Shown here one piece after another: positions 24,867 to 34,972 of a DNA stretch of 64,000 bases. The notes below the pieces were generated by a model that ran no database searches, had not been told where the DNA came from, and was given only the letters and a program-made list of their open reading frames with translations. The DNA comes from Pseudofrankia inefficax. Lineage in GTDB: Bacteria > Actinomycetota > Actinomycetes > Frankiales > Frankiaceae. The translations under genes were made by a program, and so were the position numbers. The stretch lies in NCBI RefSeq assembly GCF_000166135.1, contig NC_014666.1:2170001-2234000 (forward strand), written 5' to 3'. Each line of letters opens with the position of its first letter. Position 1 is the first letter of the stretch.

Positions 24867-25343
24867 TCAGGGGCCTACCGGGATGGTCATGTAGGCCTTG
24901 TGGGCCGGCAGGTAGTTCGCATCGCCGCTGTAGTCCACGACGAAGTCGTACCTGCCGGGCGGCACGTGGACGTTGACGCCGTACTCGACGTCGTTCTGCA
25001 GGCTGACGACCTGCGTCCCGTAGGACACGCCACCGGCGACGACGGTCATCGTGCCGGTCGGGTGGGGCTCGCCGGGCAGCTGCCCGACGTGGTCCGTCGC
25101 GGTCTCGATGATGAACCAGACGGGTGGGGTCGGGTCCAGGCTGGGCTCCGCGTAGAAGTTGAGGGTCACCGGCTTGCGGACCGGCGTCGGCGTGACGGTG
25201 TGGCTCGGGGATGCGGTGGGATGCGGGCCGCCGCCGACGCCTGGCAGGTAGGGCGAATGGCAGCTCGTGAGCAGGAACCCGCAGGCCGCGAGCATGGTCA
25301 TCACGAGTGAAGCGGGCACGGCGGAGCTCAGGTGCCTGCGCAT
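24867..25343 (-). CDS. Lipoprotein with one Ig-like domain
   Basis: Exported protein of 158 residues. The signal peptide MRRHLSSAVPASLVMTML leads to a lipobox ending in LTSC near residue 28. A Thr/Pro/Ser linker follows, then a beta-rich domain ending in VPPGRYDFVVDYSGDANYL, which matches the bacterial Ig-like (Big_3-type) repeat ending YSGD.NY. No enzyme motif. The start at 25343 is fixed by the signal peptide; longer frames upstream are not coding-like. It is a single gene of unknown role, anchored to the membrane's outer face. Confidence 0.8.
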   Translation of the reverse strand: MRRHLSSAVPASLVMTMLAACGFLLTSCHSPYLPGVGGGPHPTASPSHTVTPTPVRKPVTLNFYAEPSLDPTPPVWFIIETATDHVGQLPGEPHPTGTMTVVAGGVSYGTQVVSLQNDVEYGVNVHVPPGRYDFVVDYSGDANYLPAHKAYMTIPVGP

Positions 25344-25845
25344 GGCGGATATCCCATCTGGCTCGAACGTGGGTGAACTGGCCGCCGCGTCGCGCACACT
25401 GCAAATTGCATATCCGCGACGAGGTTCCGGGATAGTGGCAGATCCTGGACGCTGTGTCACCTTTTGGCGCAGTGTGCGCGATTCGGGCCAACTGGGTGAT
25501 GGATCGCCTGCCGGGACGTCGCGCCTGTGCCTGCGTGCGTCCGCGCCAGTGGGAAGGGAACCGGTGCGGCTCCGGGGCCCCGGGTACGGCGCCGGCATGC
25601 GGCCGTGACCCGGGTGGACCGGAGAGGGAGCGGCTACGATGGGAAGCGGAACCGGGCCGGCGTTGTTGTCGCTGCTGGTGGCACCAGCCGCCAGACGTGC
25701 GTCACCTCCCGGCAGGACACGCCCGGCATCGCCGCCGCGCGTGGGCCGTCCGGGCCGCGTGGAGGGCGCCGACGCGGCTCGGGTCGCGCGGAACCCGTGC
25801 GGCGCACCCCGTAGGTACCTTTCCGAAAGGGCAGGAGCAGCCCCT
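25344..25845. other. Divergent intergenic region with a 13-bp inverted repeat
   Basis: About 500 nt between the divergent lipoprotein and erpA genes. TCGCGCACACTGC (25390-25402) is inverted as GCAGTGTGCGCGA (25469-25481), 66 nt apart. I see no gene; an Arg/Pro-rich open frame before erpA is not coding-like. Confidence 0.5.
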
Positions 25846-26211
25846 ATGACCGTCCAGGACACGACGACGGAAACCCAGACCGGCCCCGGCCAGGTCGTCC
25901 TCACCGACCTGGCCGCTAGCAAGGTGAAGTCCCTGCTCGAGCAGGAGGGCCGCGACGATCTGGCCCTGCGCATCGCCGTCCAGCCCGGTGGCTGCTCCGG
26001 CATGCGCTACCAGCTGTTCTTCGACGAGCGTCAGCTCGACGGCGACACCGTGCTGGACTTCTCCGGCGTCAAGGTCGCCGTCGACCGGATGAGCTCCCCG
26101 TACCTGGGTGGGGCCACCATCGACTTCGTCGACACGATCGAGAAGCAGGGCTTCACGATCGACAACCCCAACGCGCAGGGCTCCTGCGCCTGCGGCGACA
26201 GCTTCCACTGA
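25846..26211 (+). CDS. erpA: HesB/IscA-type iron-sulfur insertion protein
   Basis: Small A-type carrier (121 residues) that delivers Fe-S clusters to apo-proteins. The three family cysteines are present: GGCSGMRY near residue 52 and SCACGDSFH at the C-terminus. AGGAG lies upstream of the ATG at 25846. An Arg/Pro-rich upstream extension of the frame is rejected because the family starts here. It sits near adenosine kinase, cysteine desulfurase and the cytochrome oxidase genes, all consumers or suppliers in the respiratory Fe-S/sulfur economy. Confidence 0.92.
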   Translation: MTVQDTTTETQTGPGQVVLTDLAASKVKSLLEQEGRDDLALRIAVQPGGCSGMRYQLFFDERQLDGDTVLDFSGVKVAVDRMSSPYLGGATIDFVDTIEKQGFTIDNPNAQGSCACGDSFH

Positions 26212-26219
26212 TCCTGCTC

Positions 26220-26264
26220 GGCTCACCCTGTTCGCTGCCCTTCGGGCAGCTTCCCGGGTGAGCC
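26220..26264 (+). terminator. Nested hairpin after erpA
   Basis: GGCTCACCC (26220-26228) pairs with GGGTGAGCC (26256-26264). Inside it GCTGCCC (26234-26240) pairs with GGGCAGC (26244-26250) around a TTC loop. It begins 9 nt past the erpA stop. No U-tract. The remaining intergenic DNA to 26517 shows no gene. Confidence 0.7.
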
Positions 26265-26490
26265 GCCTCAGATATCTGCTCCGGGGGCGACCCCGGACCC
26301 TGGTGTCGCGCTTCGCGCGACGTACTGGGCGGCCACCGAAACCTGGTGTCCGGTAGAGCGATCGTTGTGCCTGCGAGGGCTCGGTGTGACGGGAATCATT
26401 CCCGTGGCGCCGGGCCCTCGTCGCGTGTCTGGCAGTCGGGACGGTGTCGGTTCGGCGATCGGTCGATTGGTGGGGCGCTGGTGCTGATGA

Positions 26491-27501
<1,011 letters not shown>

Positions 27502-27515
27502 CCGGCTGTGGTCGT

Positions 27516-27583
27516 CGTTTTGGCCCTGACGGGGTCGTGACCTGGGCGTTTCCACGACCGCCCGAGGGCCAAAACGGCGATCA
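27516..27583. repeat. Dispersed palindromic repeat, copy 1
   Basis: CGTTTTGGCCCT (27516-27527) is inverted as AGGGCCAAAACG (27565-27576); inside, GGTCGTG (27533-27539) pairs with CACGACC (27553-27559). The right arm AGGGCCAAAACGGCGATCA (27565-27583) recurs, inverted, at 41672-41690. Lying between convergent genes, it may also terminate both transcripts. Confidence 0.8.
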
Positions 27584-27617
27584 CGGGCACCAAGGTGCCG
27601 TCGGCGGCCGGCTCCGG

Positions 27618-27860
27618 CTAGTGCGTTCGGCGGATCAGGAACGCCTGGCCGGTGCCGGTGGGCAGGTCGCGGGCGCCCAGGAGCTGCTGCTTGCGTAGGC
27701 GGCACCAGGCGGCCACGTCGGCCGGCGCGGCCGGGTCGTCGGCCAGCAGCTCCACCGTCCCGCCGACCGGCGCGTCAGCGAACCGCTTCGCCAGGTCGAT
27801 GATCGGCAGCGGGCAGTGCCGCCCCAGCGCGTCCACGACCAGATCCGGCTCGTCGCTCAC
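27618..27860 (-). CDS. TusA-like sulfurtransferase
   Basis: An 80-residue TusA/SirA-fold protein. The persulfide-carrying motif is RHCPLPIIDL, with Cys16, as in sulfur relay proteins. Its GTG start at 27860 overlaps the stop of the cysteine desulfurase gene by GTGA, so the sulfur donor and carrier are made together. Expected role: to accept sulfane sulfur from the desulfurase and pass it on for thiolation or cofactor synthesis. The final acceptor is not evident in the window. Confidence 0.9.
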   Translation of the reverse strand: MSDEPDLVVDALGRHCPLPIIDLAKRFADAPVGGTVELLADDPAAPADVAAWCRLRKQQLLGARDLPTGTGQAFLIRRTH

Positions 27861-29005
27861 AGGCCCACCGCTCCGGCCCGCTCGCGGATGCCGGCGACGG
27901 CGCCGGGCAGCACGTCGAGCAGTGCGGCCAGGTCGGCGGCCGACGAGTCCCGGCCGAACGAGACCCGGACGTTGCCGTGCGTCAGCGCGCCCATCGCCAC
28001 CAGCACGTGGCTGGGCGTCAGCGCGTCCGACGTGCAGCTCGAGCCGCTGCTCACCGCGATCCCGGCCCGGTCGAGCTCGCCGAGCAGGGCCTCGCCCGCC
28101 ACGTACAGGCAGGAGAACGCGACCAGGTGCGGCAGCCGGCCGGCCGGGTCCGGGTCGCCGAGCAGCTCCACGTCGTCGACCACCGCGGGGAGCCGGGCGC
28201 GCAGCTCGGCGGTCAGCGCGCCCAGCCGGACCCGCTCGGCGGCCAGCTCGCCGGAGCGGGCGTGCAGCGCGGTCGCCGCCGCGACGACCGCCGGCAGATT
28301 CGGGAAGCCGGCCGCGCGGCCGAGCTCGCGCTCGTCGGCGGGCATCGGGTTCGCCCAGCGGGTGCCCGCGCGCACCACGAGGATCCCGACGCCGGCCGGG
28401 CCGCCGAACTTGTGCGCGCTCGCGGTCAGCAGGTCGGCCCCGAGCGCGCCGACGTCGACCGGGATACGCCCGACGGTCATCGCGGCGTCCGTGTGCAGCG
28501 GCACCCCGGCCGCGTGTGTGATCTCGGCCACCGCGGCCACCGGCTGCACCGTGCCGACCTCGTGGTTGGCGTGCTGCACCGAGACCAGGGCGGTGCCCGG
28601 CGGGGGAGCGCAGCCGGCCGGGTCCACCCGGCCCAGGGCGTCGACCGGGAGCTGCCGGACCCGGCCGCCGGACCGCTCATGGCGGTCGGCCGCGTGCAGC
28701 ACGCTGGAGTGCTCGACCGCGCTGACCAGCACCAGGTCACCGGCCCGGCGACGTCCCGCGGCGGTGCCCAGCACGGCCTGGTGGGCGGCTACAGTTCCGC
28801 TGGCGCAGAAGGAGACCTCGTCGGCCCTGGCGCCGAGCACTCCGGCGACGGTCTCCCGGGCCGCGTCCAGCAGCATCCGGGCGCGGCGGCCCTCCCGGTA
28901 GAGCCGGGCCGGGTCGGCCCAGCCGTCGTCGAGCGCGGCGAGCAGCGCGGCCCGCGCGGCCGGGTGTAGCGGGGTCGTCGACGCGTGGTCGAGATAGGCC
29001 GACAC
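27857..29005 (-). CDS. Cysteine desulfurase (NifS/IscS family)
   Basis: PLP enzyme that releases sulfur from cysteine as a persulfide; 382 residues. The N-terminus YLDHASTTPLHPAA is typical. The PLP lysine is in TASAHKFGGPAG (about 200-211), and the persulfide cysteine is in AVSSGSSCTSDAL near residue 325. The GTG at 29005 is supported by a TAGCGT box 7 nt upstream. It is the first gene of a pair with tusA. With erpA and the bc1/aa3 genes nearby, an Fe-S supply role is plausible; a tRNA thiolation role is the alternative. Confidence 0.93.
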   Translation of the reverse strand: MSAYLDHASTTPLHPAARAALLAALDDGWADPARLYREGRRARMLLDAARETVAGVLGARADEVSFCASGTVAAHQAVLGTAAGRRRAGDLVLVSAVEHSSVLHAADRHERSGGRVRQLPVDALGRVDPAGCAPPPGTALVSVQHANHEVGTVQPVAAVAEITHAAGVPLHTDAAMTVGRIPVDVGALGADLLTASAHKFGGPAGVGILVVRAGTRWANPMPADERELGRAAGFPNLPAVVAAATALHARSGELAAERVRLGALTAELRARLPAVVDDVELLGDPDPAGRLPHLVAFSCLYVAGEALLGELDRAGIAVSSGSSCTSDALTPSHVLVAMGALTHGNVRVSFGRDSSAADLAALLDVLPGAVAGIRERAGAVGL

Positions 29006-29307
29006 GCCGACGACGCTACGCCGGCACGACGACACGCCGCGCCCGTCTCGGCGGACCCACCCGGAACGCGGGCGGCCGGTTGAACGCCCCGATTTCGCGA
29101 CAGATCGTCATAGTCGGTAACGCTGTGCTTTCGGCTGCGGGATCGAAGGGTGTGAACCCTGGCGCTGGAGGGCCTCTGGCGAGAACCGTGACGTCCGCTG
29201 GGATACGCTCCCGTCGCAGCAACTACAGCGTGTCGAAGACCGTGCGTTCGCCCAGGTGACCCAGTCGTGTGTCCCGGGTTGGGCGTAGTCGTGGGAGGCA
29301 GGACCTG
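29006..29307. other. Divergent region between the desulfurase and ctaC genes
   Basis: About 300 nt without a supported gene. It holds the desulfurase -10 box (29013-29018, minus) and the ctaC ribosome site GGGAGG near 29293-29298. Confidence 0.45.
29013..29018 (-). promoter_or_regulatory. -10 box TAGCGT for leaderless cysteine desulfurase gene
   Basis: TAGCGT on the minus strand is followed by 7 nt and the GTG start at 29005. Confidence 0.55.
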
Positions 29308-30192
29308 GTGAGGAGTTCCTTCGGTCGGACCCGGCCGGCGGGTGGCGCGCATGGTCGTACCGTGCACGGCGGTCGTACCGTGCGCGGCGGTCGTACCCGG
29401 CGCGGCATCCGGCTGGGTGTCGGGCTGAGTGTGCTGGCATTGGCCGCGTCCGCCTGTCAGGAGCCGAGATTCGGCTTCCCCGGCGGCGCGACCGTGCAGA
29501 GCCACCGCATTCTGAACCTGTGGCAGGGCTCGGCGATCGCGGCGCTCACCGTCGGCGTGATCGTCTGGGGCCTGATCTTCTACGCGATCATCGCGTTCCG
29601 GAAGCGGTCCGAGGCGCTGCCGCGGCAGGTCCGGTACAACCTCCCCGTCGAGGTCCTGTACACGATCGTGCCGTTCGTGGTCGCCGTCGGGCTGTTCTAC
29701 TACACCGCCCGGGACGAGACCAAGATCGACCATCTGTCGAAGAACCCGGACGTCACCGTCAACGTGGTGGGCTTCCGGTGGAACTGGCAGTTCCGCTACA
29801 TGGACACCGGCAAGAACGGCGGCAACCTCGTCGAGGTGACCGGCCAGCCCGGCGTCCCCGCGGTGCTGGAGATCCCCGAGGGCCGGACCGTGCGGTTCGT
29901 GCTCACGTCGCCGGACGTCATCCACTCGTTCTGGGTGCCCGAGTTCCTGTTCAAGCGGGACGTCATCCCGGGCCGCATCAACCAGTTCGAGGTGACGCCG
30001 GACAAGACCGGCACCTTCATCGGACGGTGCGCCGAGCTGTGCGGCCAGGGCCACGACCAGATGGACTTCTACGTGAAGGTCGTCCCGGCCGCCGAGTACG
30101 ACAAGTTCATCAGCGAGCGTGAGACGGCCACCGCCACGGCCGCCGGTGCGCCCGCGCTCACCGCCGGCACCACCACCGGGAGCGGACAGTGA
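29308..30192 (+). CDS. ctaC: Cytochrome c oxidase subunit II
   Basis: CuA subunit of the aa3 oxidase, 294 residues. A basic N-terminal tail carries an in-frame 18-bp triple repeat (29353-29406, encoding GRTVxG-like units). A signal/lipobox region ending in ASAC and two membrane helices follow. The cupredoxin domain has the CuA ligands: the His of [11 protein letters not shown] and [12 protein letters not shown] (two Cys, His, Met). The GTG at 29308 has GGGAGG upstream at a good distance; a GTG at 29269 would be 13 residues longer. Overlaps ctaD by GTGA. Confidence 0.94.
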   Translation: MRSSFGRTRPAGGAHGRTVHGGRTVRGGRTRRGIRLGVGLSVLALAASACQEPRFGFPGGATVQSHRILNLWQGSAIAALTVGVIVWGLIFYAIIAFRKRSEALPRQVRYNLPVEVLYTIVPFVVAVGLFYYTARDETKIDHLSKNPDVTVNVVGFRWNWQFRYMDTGKNGGNLVEVTGQPGVPAVLEIPEGRTVRFVLTSPDVIHSFWVPEFLFKRDVIPGRINQFEVTPDKTGTFIGRCAELCGQGHDQMDFYVKVVPAAEYDKFISERETATATAAGAPALTAGTTTGSGQ

Positions 30193-31904
30193 CACTTGTC
30201 CACGAGCCGCCGGTCGGGCACGCGGAGCCCCCGGCGCACCACGAGCCGCCCAAGGCGATGAACACGCTCCTGGGCTACCTGCGGACGACGTCCCACAAGG
30301 ACATCGCCGTCATGTACTTCCTGACGTCGTTCGCGTTCTTCGCCTTCGCCGGCATCCTCGCCCTGATGATGCGGGCCGAGCTCGCCCGGCCGGGCCTGCA
30401 GTTCTTCTCGAACGAGCAGTACGACCAGCTGTTCACGATCCACGGCACGCTGATGCTGCTGATGTTCGCGACGCCGCTGGCCTTCGCCTTCGCGAACTAC
30501 CTGATCCCGCTGCAGATCGGCTCGCCGGACGTCGCGTTCCCGCGGCTGAACGCGCTGTCGTACTGGCTGTTCCTGTTCGGCAGCCTGACGGTCGTCGCGG
30601 GCTTCCTGACGCCGGACGGCGCGGCGGCCTTCGGCTGGTTCGCGTACGCGCCGCTGTCGAACGCCACCTACTCGCCAGGCGTCGGCGGCGACCTGTGGGT
30701 GCTGGGCCTGGCCACCTCGGGAATGGGCACCATCCTCGGTGGTGTCAACATGATCACCACGATCCTGTGCCTGCGGGCCCCGGGTATGACGATGTTCCGG
30801 CTGCCGATCTTCTGCTGGAACTTCCTGGTGACGTCGATCCTCGTGCTGGTGGCCTTCCCGCCGCTGGCCGCCGCGCTGTTCGCGCTGGAGGCCGACCGCC
30901 GGTTCGGCGCGCACATCTTCGACCCGGCCAACGGCGGCGCGATCCTCTGGCAGCACCTGTTCTGGTTCTTCGGCCATCCAGAGGTCTACATCATCGCCCT
31001 GCCGTTCTTCGGGATCATCACCGAGGTGCTGCCGGTCTTCTCCCGTAAACCGCTGTTCGGCTACAAGGGCCTGGTGTTCGCCACCATCGGCATCGGCGCC
31101 CTGTCGATCTCGGTCTGGGCGCACCACATGTTCGTCACCGGCGCTGTCCTGCTGCCGTTCTTCGCGTTCCTGTCGTTCCTCATCGCGGTGCCGACGGGTG
31201 TGAAGTTCTTCAACTGGATCGGCACGCTGTGGCGGGGCTCGCTCACCTTCGAGACGCCGATGCTGTTCAGCCTCGGCTTCCTGGTGACGTTCCTGTTCGG
31301 CGGCCTGACCGGCGTCCTGCTGGCCAGCCCCCCGATCGACTTCCACGTCTCCGACAGCTACTTCGTCGTCGCCCACTTCCACTACGTGGTGTTCGGGTCG
31401 GTCGTGTTCGCCGCCTATGCCGGCGTCTACTTCTGGTTCCCGAAGGTCACCGGGCGGCTGATGGACGAGCGGATCGGCAAGATCCACTTCTGGACGCTGT
31501 TCTTCGGGTTCCATCTGACGTTCCTGGTGCAGCACTGGCTGGGCATCAAGGGCATGCCGCGCCGGTACGCCGACTACAGCCCGAGCGACGGGTTCACCAC
31601 CCTGAACACGGTCTCGACGGCCGGTGCCTTCTTCCTGGCGCTCTCCACGCTGCCGTTCATGTGGAACCTGTGGCACTCGTACAAGCACGGCAAGATCGTC
31701 CAGGTCGACGACCCGTGGGGCTTCGGCAACTCGCTCGAATGGGCGACGTCCTGCCCGCCGCCGCGGCACAACTTCCTCTCACTGCCGCGTATCCGCTCCG
31801 AGCGCCCGGCGTTCGACCTGCACTACCCGGCGATCGCGGCGGAGGCCCTCGAACGGCAGCGCGCCGCTGGAGAGCTCGTCAGCGCCAAGGGGGCCGCGAC
31901 ATGA
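30189..31904 (+). CDS. ctaD: Cytochrome c oxidase subunit I
   Basis: Twelve-helix catalytic subunit with haem a, haem a3 and CuB, 571 residues. [12 protein letters not shown] near residue 95 carries a haem a ligand. [14 protein letters not shown] (about 259-272) holds the CuB His cross-linked to Tyr, and HHMFVTG the other CuB histidines. [10 protein letters not shown] near 395 holds the haem ligands. The GTG start overlaps ctaC (GTGA) and the stop overlaps ctaF (ATGA), so ctaC-D-F is one operon. Confidence 0.97.
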   Translation: MTLVHEPPVGHAEPPAHHEPPKAMNTLLGYLRTTSHKDIAVMYFLTSFAFFAFAGILALMMRAELARPGLQFFSNEQYDQLFTIHGTLMLLMFATPLAFAFANYLIPLQIGSPDVAFPRLNALSYWLFLFGSLTVVAGFLTPDGAAAFGWFAYAPLSNATYSPGVGGDLWVLGLATSGMGTILGGVNMITTILCLRAPGMTMFRLPIFCWNFLVTSILVLVAFPPLAAALFALEADRRFGAHIFDPANGGAILWQHLFWFFGHPEVYIIALPFFGIITEVLPVFSRKPLFGYKGLVFATIGIGALSISVWAHHMFVTGAVLLPFFAFLSFLIAVPTGVKFFNWIGTLWRGSLTFETPMLFSLGFLVTFLFGGLTGVLLASPPIDFHVSDSYFVVAHFHYVVFGSVVFAAYAGVYFWFPKVTGRLMDERIGKIHFWTLFFGFHLTFLVQHWLGIKGMPRRYADYSPSDGFTTLNTVSTAGAFFLALSTLPFMWNLWHSYKHGKIVQVDDPWGFGNSLEWATSCPPPRHNFLSLPRIRSERPAFDLHYPAIAAEALERQRAAGELVSAKGAAT

Positions 31905-32302
31905 GAGTCGAGGGGTACGTCTTCAGCATCATCGGCGTCTTCGCCGTGATCGTCGACGTCATCTACTGGATCTACTCGAAGGACCCGACGGGCACGGCCG
32001 CGCTGGCCCTGACCGCCGGCATGGGCTTCCTGGTGGGCTTCTACCTGCTGTTCACCGGGAAGCGGATCGGGATGCGCCCGTCGGACCTCTCGAACGCCGA
32101 GGTCGCGGACGGCGCGGGCGAGCTCGGGCACTTCACCCCGGGCAGCTACTACCCGTTCTTCATCGCGGCCAGCGCCACGGTCCTGGTCTCGGGGTTCATC
32201 TTCGGCATCTGGCTGTGCTTCATCGGCGGCCTGATGACCGTGTTCTTCGCGACCTGCCTGGTCTTCGAGAACTTCATTCACCCGCCGGTCCCGGAGGACT
32301 AG
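31901..32302 (+). CDS. ctaF: Cytochrome c oxidase subunit IV (actinobacterial type)
   Basis: Small membrane subunit (133 residues) found in actinobacterial aa3 oxidases. It has four hydrophobic helices: [19 protein letters not shown], a second at [18 protein letters not shown] and two near the C-terminus, ending in [11 protein letters not shown]. The ATG at 31901 overlaps the ctaD stop. A very strong terminator follows 18 nt past its stop, closing the ctaCDF operon. Confidence 0.93.
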   Translation: MRVEGYVFSIIGVFAVIVDVIYWIYSKDPTGTAALALTAGMGFLVGFYLLFTGKRIGMRPSDLSNAEVADGAGELGHFTPGSYYPFFIAASATVLVSGFIFGIWLCFIGGLMTVFFATCLVFENFIHPPVPED

Positions 32303-32320
32303 GACGGGCCCCGCACGACG

Positions 32321-32373
32321 AAGGCGTGGCCGGGTGGTACGGGAATCCCGTACCACCCGGCCACGCCTTTTCT
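32321..32373. terminator. Strong terminator after ctaF
   Basis: A perfect 24-nt inverted repeat: left arm 32321-32344 (starts AAGGCGTGGCC), right arm 32346-32369 (ends GGCCACGCCTT), separated by one base, then TTTTCT. It also faces the minus-strand PemK-like gene ending at 32420, with an A-tract on the other side. Confidence 0.9.
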
Positions 32374-32419
32374 GCCGGGCTGTCTCAGTTCTCCAAGCGG
32401 GGCTCAGTCCTGGAAGCCC

Positions 32420-32815
32420 TCAGTCCTGGAAGCGCAGTGCCGCCTCGACGACCTGCTCGAACACCGCGGGCCGCAGCGCGGAGCCCTCGCGGCGCACCCG
32501 GTCCGGGTCGAGGACGAGCAGCCGGTCGAGCCGGACCTCGCTCGGCCGTCCCTCCCGGTCCCAGCCGCCGGTGCCGACGTCCATCCAGTGCCGGCCGTGG
32601 CGCGCCTCCTGCTCGGCGTCCCGGTCGTGGTCCTTGCTGGTCAGCATCAGGCCGAGCAGCCGGTCGCCCCGGACGCCGATCAGCAGGACCGGCCGGTCCT
32701 TGCCCTGGCTCGCGTCCTCCTCGAACGGCACCCACGCCCACACCACCTCGCCCGGGTCGGGCTTCCCGTCCCGCTCGGGCTCGTACACGATCTCGTCCCG
32801 CAAGTCCCCGATCAT
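32420..32815 (-). CDS. PemK/MazF-like toxin domain protein
   Basis: Protein of 131 residues resembling actinobacterial PemK/MazF-type proteins. It shows PGEVVWAWVPFEED then GKDRPVLLIGVRGDRLLGL, the beta-barrel signature of the toxin fold, and TSKDHDRDAEQEA. No antitoxin-like small gene is found next to it; the upstream neighbour is a DUF3501 gene. It may be a solitary RNase or a relative with a changed role. The ATG at 32815 has a TACGCT -10 box 7 nt upstream, so it is probably leaderless. Confidence 0.82.
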   Translation of the reverse strand: MIGDLRDEIVYEPERDGKPDPGEVVWAWVPFEEDASQGKDRPVLLIGVRGDRLLGLMLTSKDHDRDAEQEARHGRHWMDVGTGGWDREGRPSEVRLDRLLVLDPDRVRREGSALRPAVFEQVVEAALRFQD

Positions 32816-32822
32816 GGCATCG

Positions 32823-32828
32823 AGCGTA
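32823..32828 (-). promoter_or_regulatory. -10 box TACGCT for leaderless PemK-like gene
   Basis: TACGCT on the minus strand lies 7 nt before the ATG at 32815. Confidence 0.6.
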
Positions 32829-32865
32829 GCGGTGACGGGCCGGGGCGGGGGCGCCGCGGGTGCGC

Positions 32866-33459
32866 TCAGCGCAGGGTGAGGTCGGCGATGAGCGACCGGC
32901 GGGTGGCACCCTCGATGGGGGTCGAGTCGCTGTAGGCCTCGTGGTCGACGGCCAGCTCGACGGTGACCGCGGGGTCACGGAACCTGTCCCGCTGCTCGTC
33001 GTTCAGCGGGAACCGGAACATGTGTACCGAGACGGTCTCGCTCGGGACACTCAGGTCCTCGTCAGGGCCGCGGATCTCCTCGGCGGCGACGGTCTCACCG
33101 TCGATCTCCAGCGAGAGCGCGTTCTGCAGGCCGGCCAGGTGCCGCAGTTCCTCGCGGACCGAGTCGGTGCCCTTGAGCTCGACGAACATCGTGGCGGTCA
33201 GCGAGTGGCTGGTCGGCATCAGCCGGCCGTAGACCTCGATCTCGTGCTCGACGTCGGACGGGTCGGACAGCCGCTCGGTGTAGACCATCTCCTGCACCTG
33301 GTACTGCAGCGTCGCCTGGTTCTCGAACTCGAAGACGAGGATGTCGCCGACCCGGACGCGCCGCTCGGCCCGGACCGGGATCATGCGCTTGCGTGTCTCG
33401 GCGCGCCCGGCCGCGTACGCCTGGTGGTCGGTCGTGATGTCCTGGACGGTCAGCGTCAT
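32866..33459 (-). CDS. DUF3501 family protein
   Basis: Protein of 197 residues. The DUF3501 pattern is clear: [20 protein letters not shown], a [20 protein letters not shown] stretch, the [16 protein letters not shown] segment and a SVHMFRFPL stretch near the end. Family members are often encoded beside rubrerythrin and an Fe-S oxidoreductase, and rubrerythrin and Fur lie just upstream here. The function is not established; a role in peroxide or metal stress is inferred from context. A GGGGG-containing site lies before the ATG. Confidence 0.85.
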   Translation of the reverse strand: MTLTVQDITTDHQAYAAGRAETRKRMIPVRAERRVRVGDILVFEFENQATLQYQVQEMVYTERLSDPSDVEHEIEVYGRLMPTSHSLTATMFVELKGTDSVREELRHLAGLQNALSLEIDGETVAAEEIRGPDEDLSVPSETVSVHMFRFPLNDEQRDRFRDPAVTVELAVDHEAYSDSTPIEGATRRSLIADLTLR

Positions 33460-33706
33460 CGATAACCCCCTGGTTCAGGTGATTCGGTCCAGCGTCCCAG
33501 GCGGAAGGCCTCTCGCCCAGGCCTGTTCCTGCCCAGCCGCCGCGGCCGTCTAGCCGCGGTGCCGGGAAAGGCGCGGGCCGGGGCTCCGGACGCCGGCGAC
33601 CGAACGAGGTCGCCGGGTCCGAGATGCCCCGGCCCGAGTGGGTTGCTGTGCCGACCGGCTGGTGCGCCGGTGTCGGCTGGTGGTGCCGTCAGCCGAGGAG
33701 ACCGAC

Positions 33707-34141
33707 TCAGGCGTCGGCGTCGGCGAGGACGGCGTCCAGGGCCTTCTGGAACCGGCCGGCGTGGGTCTTCTCGGCCCGGGCCAGCGTCGCGAACCAGTCG
33801 GCGATCTCCTCGAAGCCCTCCTCGCGGGCGTCCTTGGCGAAGCCCGGGTACATCGCGGTGAACTCGTAGGTCTCACCGGCGACGGCGGAGGCCAGGTTCT
33901 TGGCGGTGCTGCCGACCGGCTGGTCGGTCGCCGGGTCGCCGACCTCGGCCAGGAAGTCCATGTGGCCGAAGGCGTGGCCGGTCTCGCCCTCCGCGGTGTC
34001 ACGGAACAGCGAGGAGGCGTCGGTCAGGCCCTCGATGTCGGCGCGGCGCGCGAAGTACAGGTAGCGGCGGTTGGCCTGGCTCTCGCCGGCGAAGGCCTCC
34101 TTGAGGTTCGTGTGGGTCTTGGTGCCTTCGAGCTTGGGCAT
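33707..34141 (-). CDS. Rubrerythrin (ferritin-like domain only)
   Basis: Di-iron peroxidase-type protein, 144 residues. Iron-binding helices are visible: [40 protein letters not shown] and [10 protein letters not shown] (two ExxH motifs plus lone Glu). It stops after this domain, so the C-terminal rubredoxin-like CxxC domain of classical rubrerythrin (~190 residues) is absent. AAGGAG lies before the ATG at 34141. It follows the Fur-family gene at 53 nt on the same strand, probably as an operon controlled by the Fur protein. Confidence 0.92.
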   Translation of the reverse strand: MPKLEGTKTHTNLKEAFAGESQANRRYLYFARRADIEGLTDASSLFRDTAEGETGHAFGHMDFLAEVGDPATDQPVGSTAKNLASAVAGETYEFTAMYPGFAKDAREEGFEEIADWFATLARAEKTHAGRFQKALDAVLADADA

Positions 34142-34194
34142 GCATGCTCCTTGGTCGAGTTGGGCGTTGCGCCCGGTGGGGCCCACGGAGGTTG

Positions 34195-34632
34195 TCAGGC
34201 GCCGCCGGGTGAACCGGGGTGAGAGCCACCGGCCAGGTCCGCCGCGCAGTCCGGGCACAGGCCGCGGAACTGCAGGTCGTAGCCGGTTATGGAGAAGCCC
34301 GAGTTCCGGGCGATCTCCGCCACCATCCCGCTGGGGATGGGGTGGTCGATGTCGACCGCGCGCCCGCAGCGGTCACAGACCGCGTGGTCATGGCGGTCGG
34401 TGTTCGCGTCATAGCGGGCAGCGGCCCCGGCGCCCAGGTTGAGTTCCAGGGCGTGGCCGGTGGAGACCAGCAGCGCGAGCGAGCGGTAGACGGTGGCACT
34501 GCCGATGCCGGGCGCGACCGCGCGGACCCGCTCGTAGACCTCCGCCGCGGTCGGATGGTCGTGCGCCGACCGGAGTACCGCCAGCACGGCGGCGCGCTGC
34601 CGGGTCAGCCGCAGTTCCTGCTGTTCTGGCAC
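34195..34632 (-). CDS. Fur family regulator (PerR/Fur-like)
   Basis: Metal-dependent repressor of 145 residues. The winged helix covers about 1-80 (LTRQRAAVLAVLRSAHDHPTA, SATVYRSLALLVSTG). The metal region DRHDHAVCDRCG and the C-terminal CPDCAAD give a structural CxxC/CxxC zinc site. PerR versus Fur cannot be settled by eye; the pairing with rubrerythrin favours peroxide sensing. A palindrome 58 nt upstream is a likely autoregulatory operator. Confidence 0.9.
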   Translation of the reverse strand: MPEQQELRLTRQRAAVLAVLRSAHDHPTAAEVYERVRAVAPGIGSATVYRSLALLVSTGHALELNLGAGAAARYDANTDRHDHAVCDRCGRAVDIDHPIPSGMVAEIARNSGFSITGYDLQFRGLCPDCAADLAGGSHPGSPGGA

Positions 34633-34689
34633 GCGTCACCCCCTCCGCGGCTGGAAGCGGGCCTGCGGCCCCGCGTCGGGGCGGCCCGT

Positions 34690-34712
34690 GAGACGTTCTG
34701 AGAACGAGTCTC
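34690..34712 (-). promoter_or_regulatory. Candidate Fur/PerR operator
   Basis: GTTCT-G-AGAAC (34695-34705) is a perfect palindrome, flanked by GAGAC (34690-34694) and GTCTC (34708-34712). It lies 58-80 nt upstream of the Fur-family start at 34632. Confidence 0.6.
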
Positions 34713-34972
34713 AGTATCGATCCGGGAACGGAGCGATGGCAAATTCCGGGCGGTGTGACCTGGGTCGCGAGGCGCGCCGAGGGCGGCGGATCCGCAGGTG
34801 GCCAGACCGTACCGCGCTCGGTCCGATACCCTCGCAGCGGACTCCCGTCGTCGTGGCGTGCGCCACGTGACCAGCCGTGGACACCGTGCCCCGGACACCG
34901 TAGAACCGCCGACGGCGGAGCGCCGCCCGCCGCCCACCGCGGCGGTACCTAGAAGCGAAAGGCCGCGAGGAC
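34713..34972. other. Divergent region upstream of the pseudo-receiver/trpD operon
   Basis: Part of a 340-nt gap. CGTGGCG-tg-CGCCACG (34852-34867) is a palindrome, followed by a direct repeat of GGACACCGT around 34877-34900. These may be operators for the trpD operon. No gene is supported. Confidence 0.45.
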
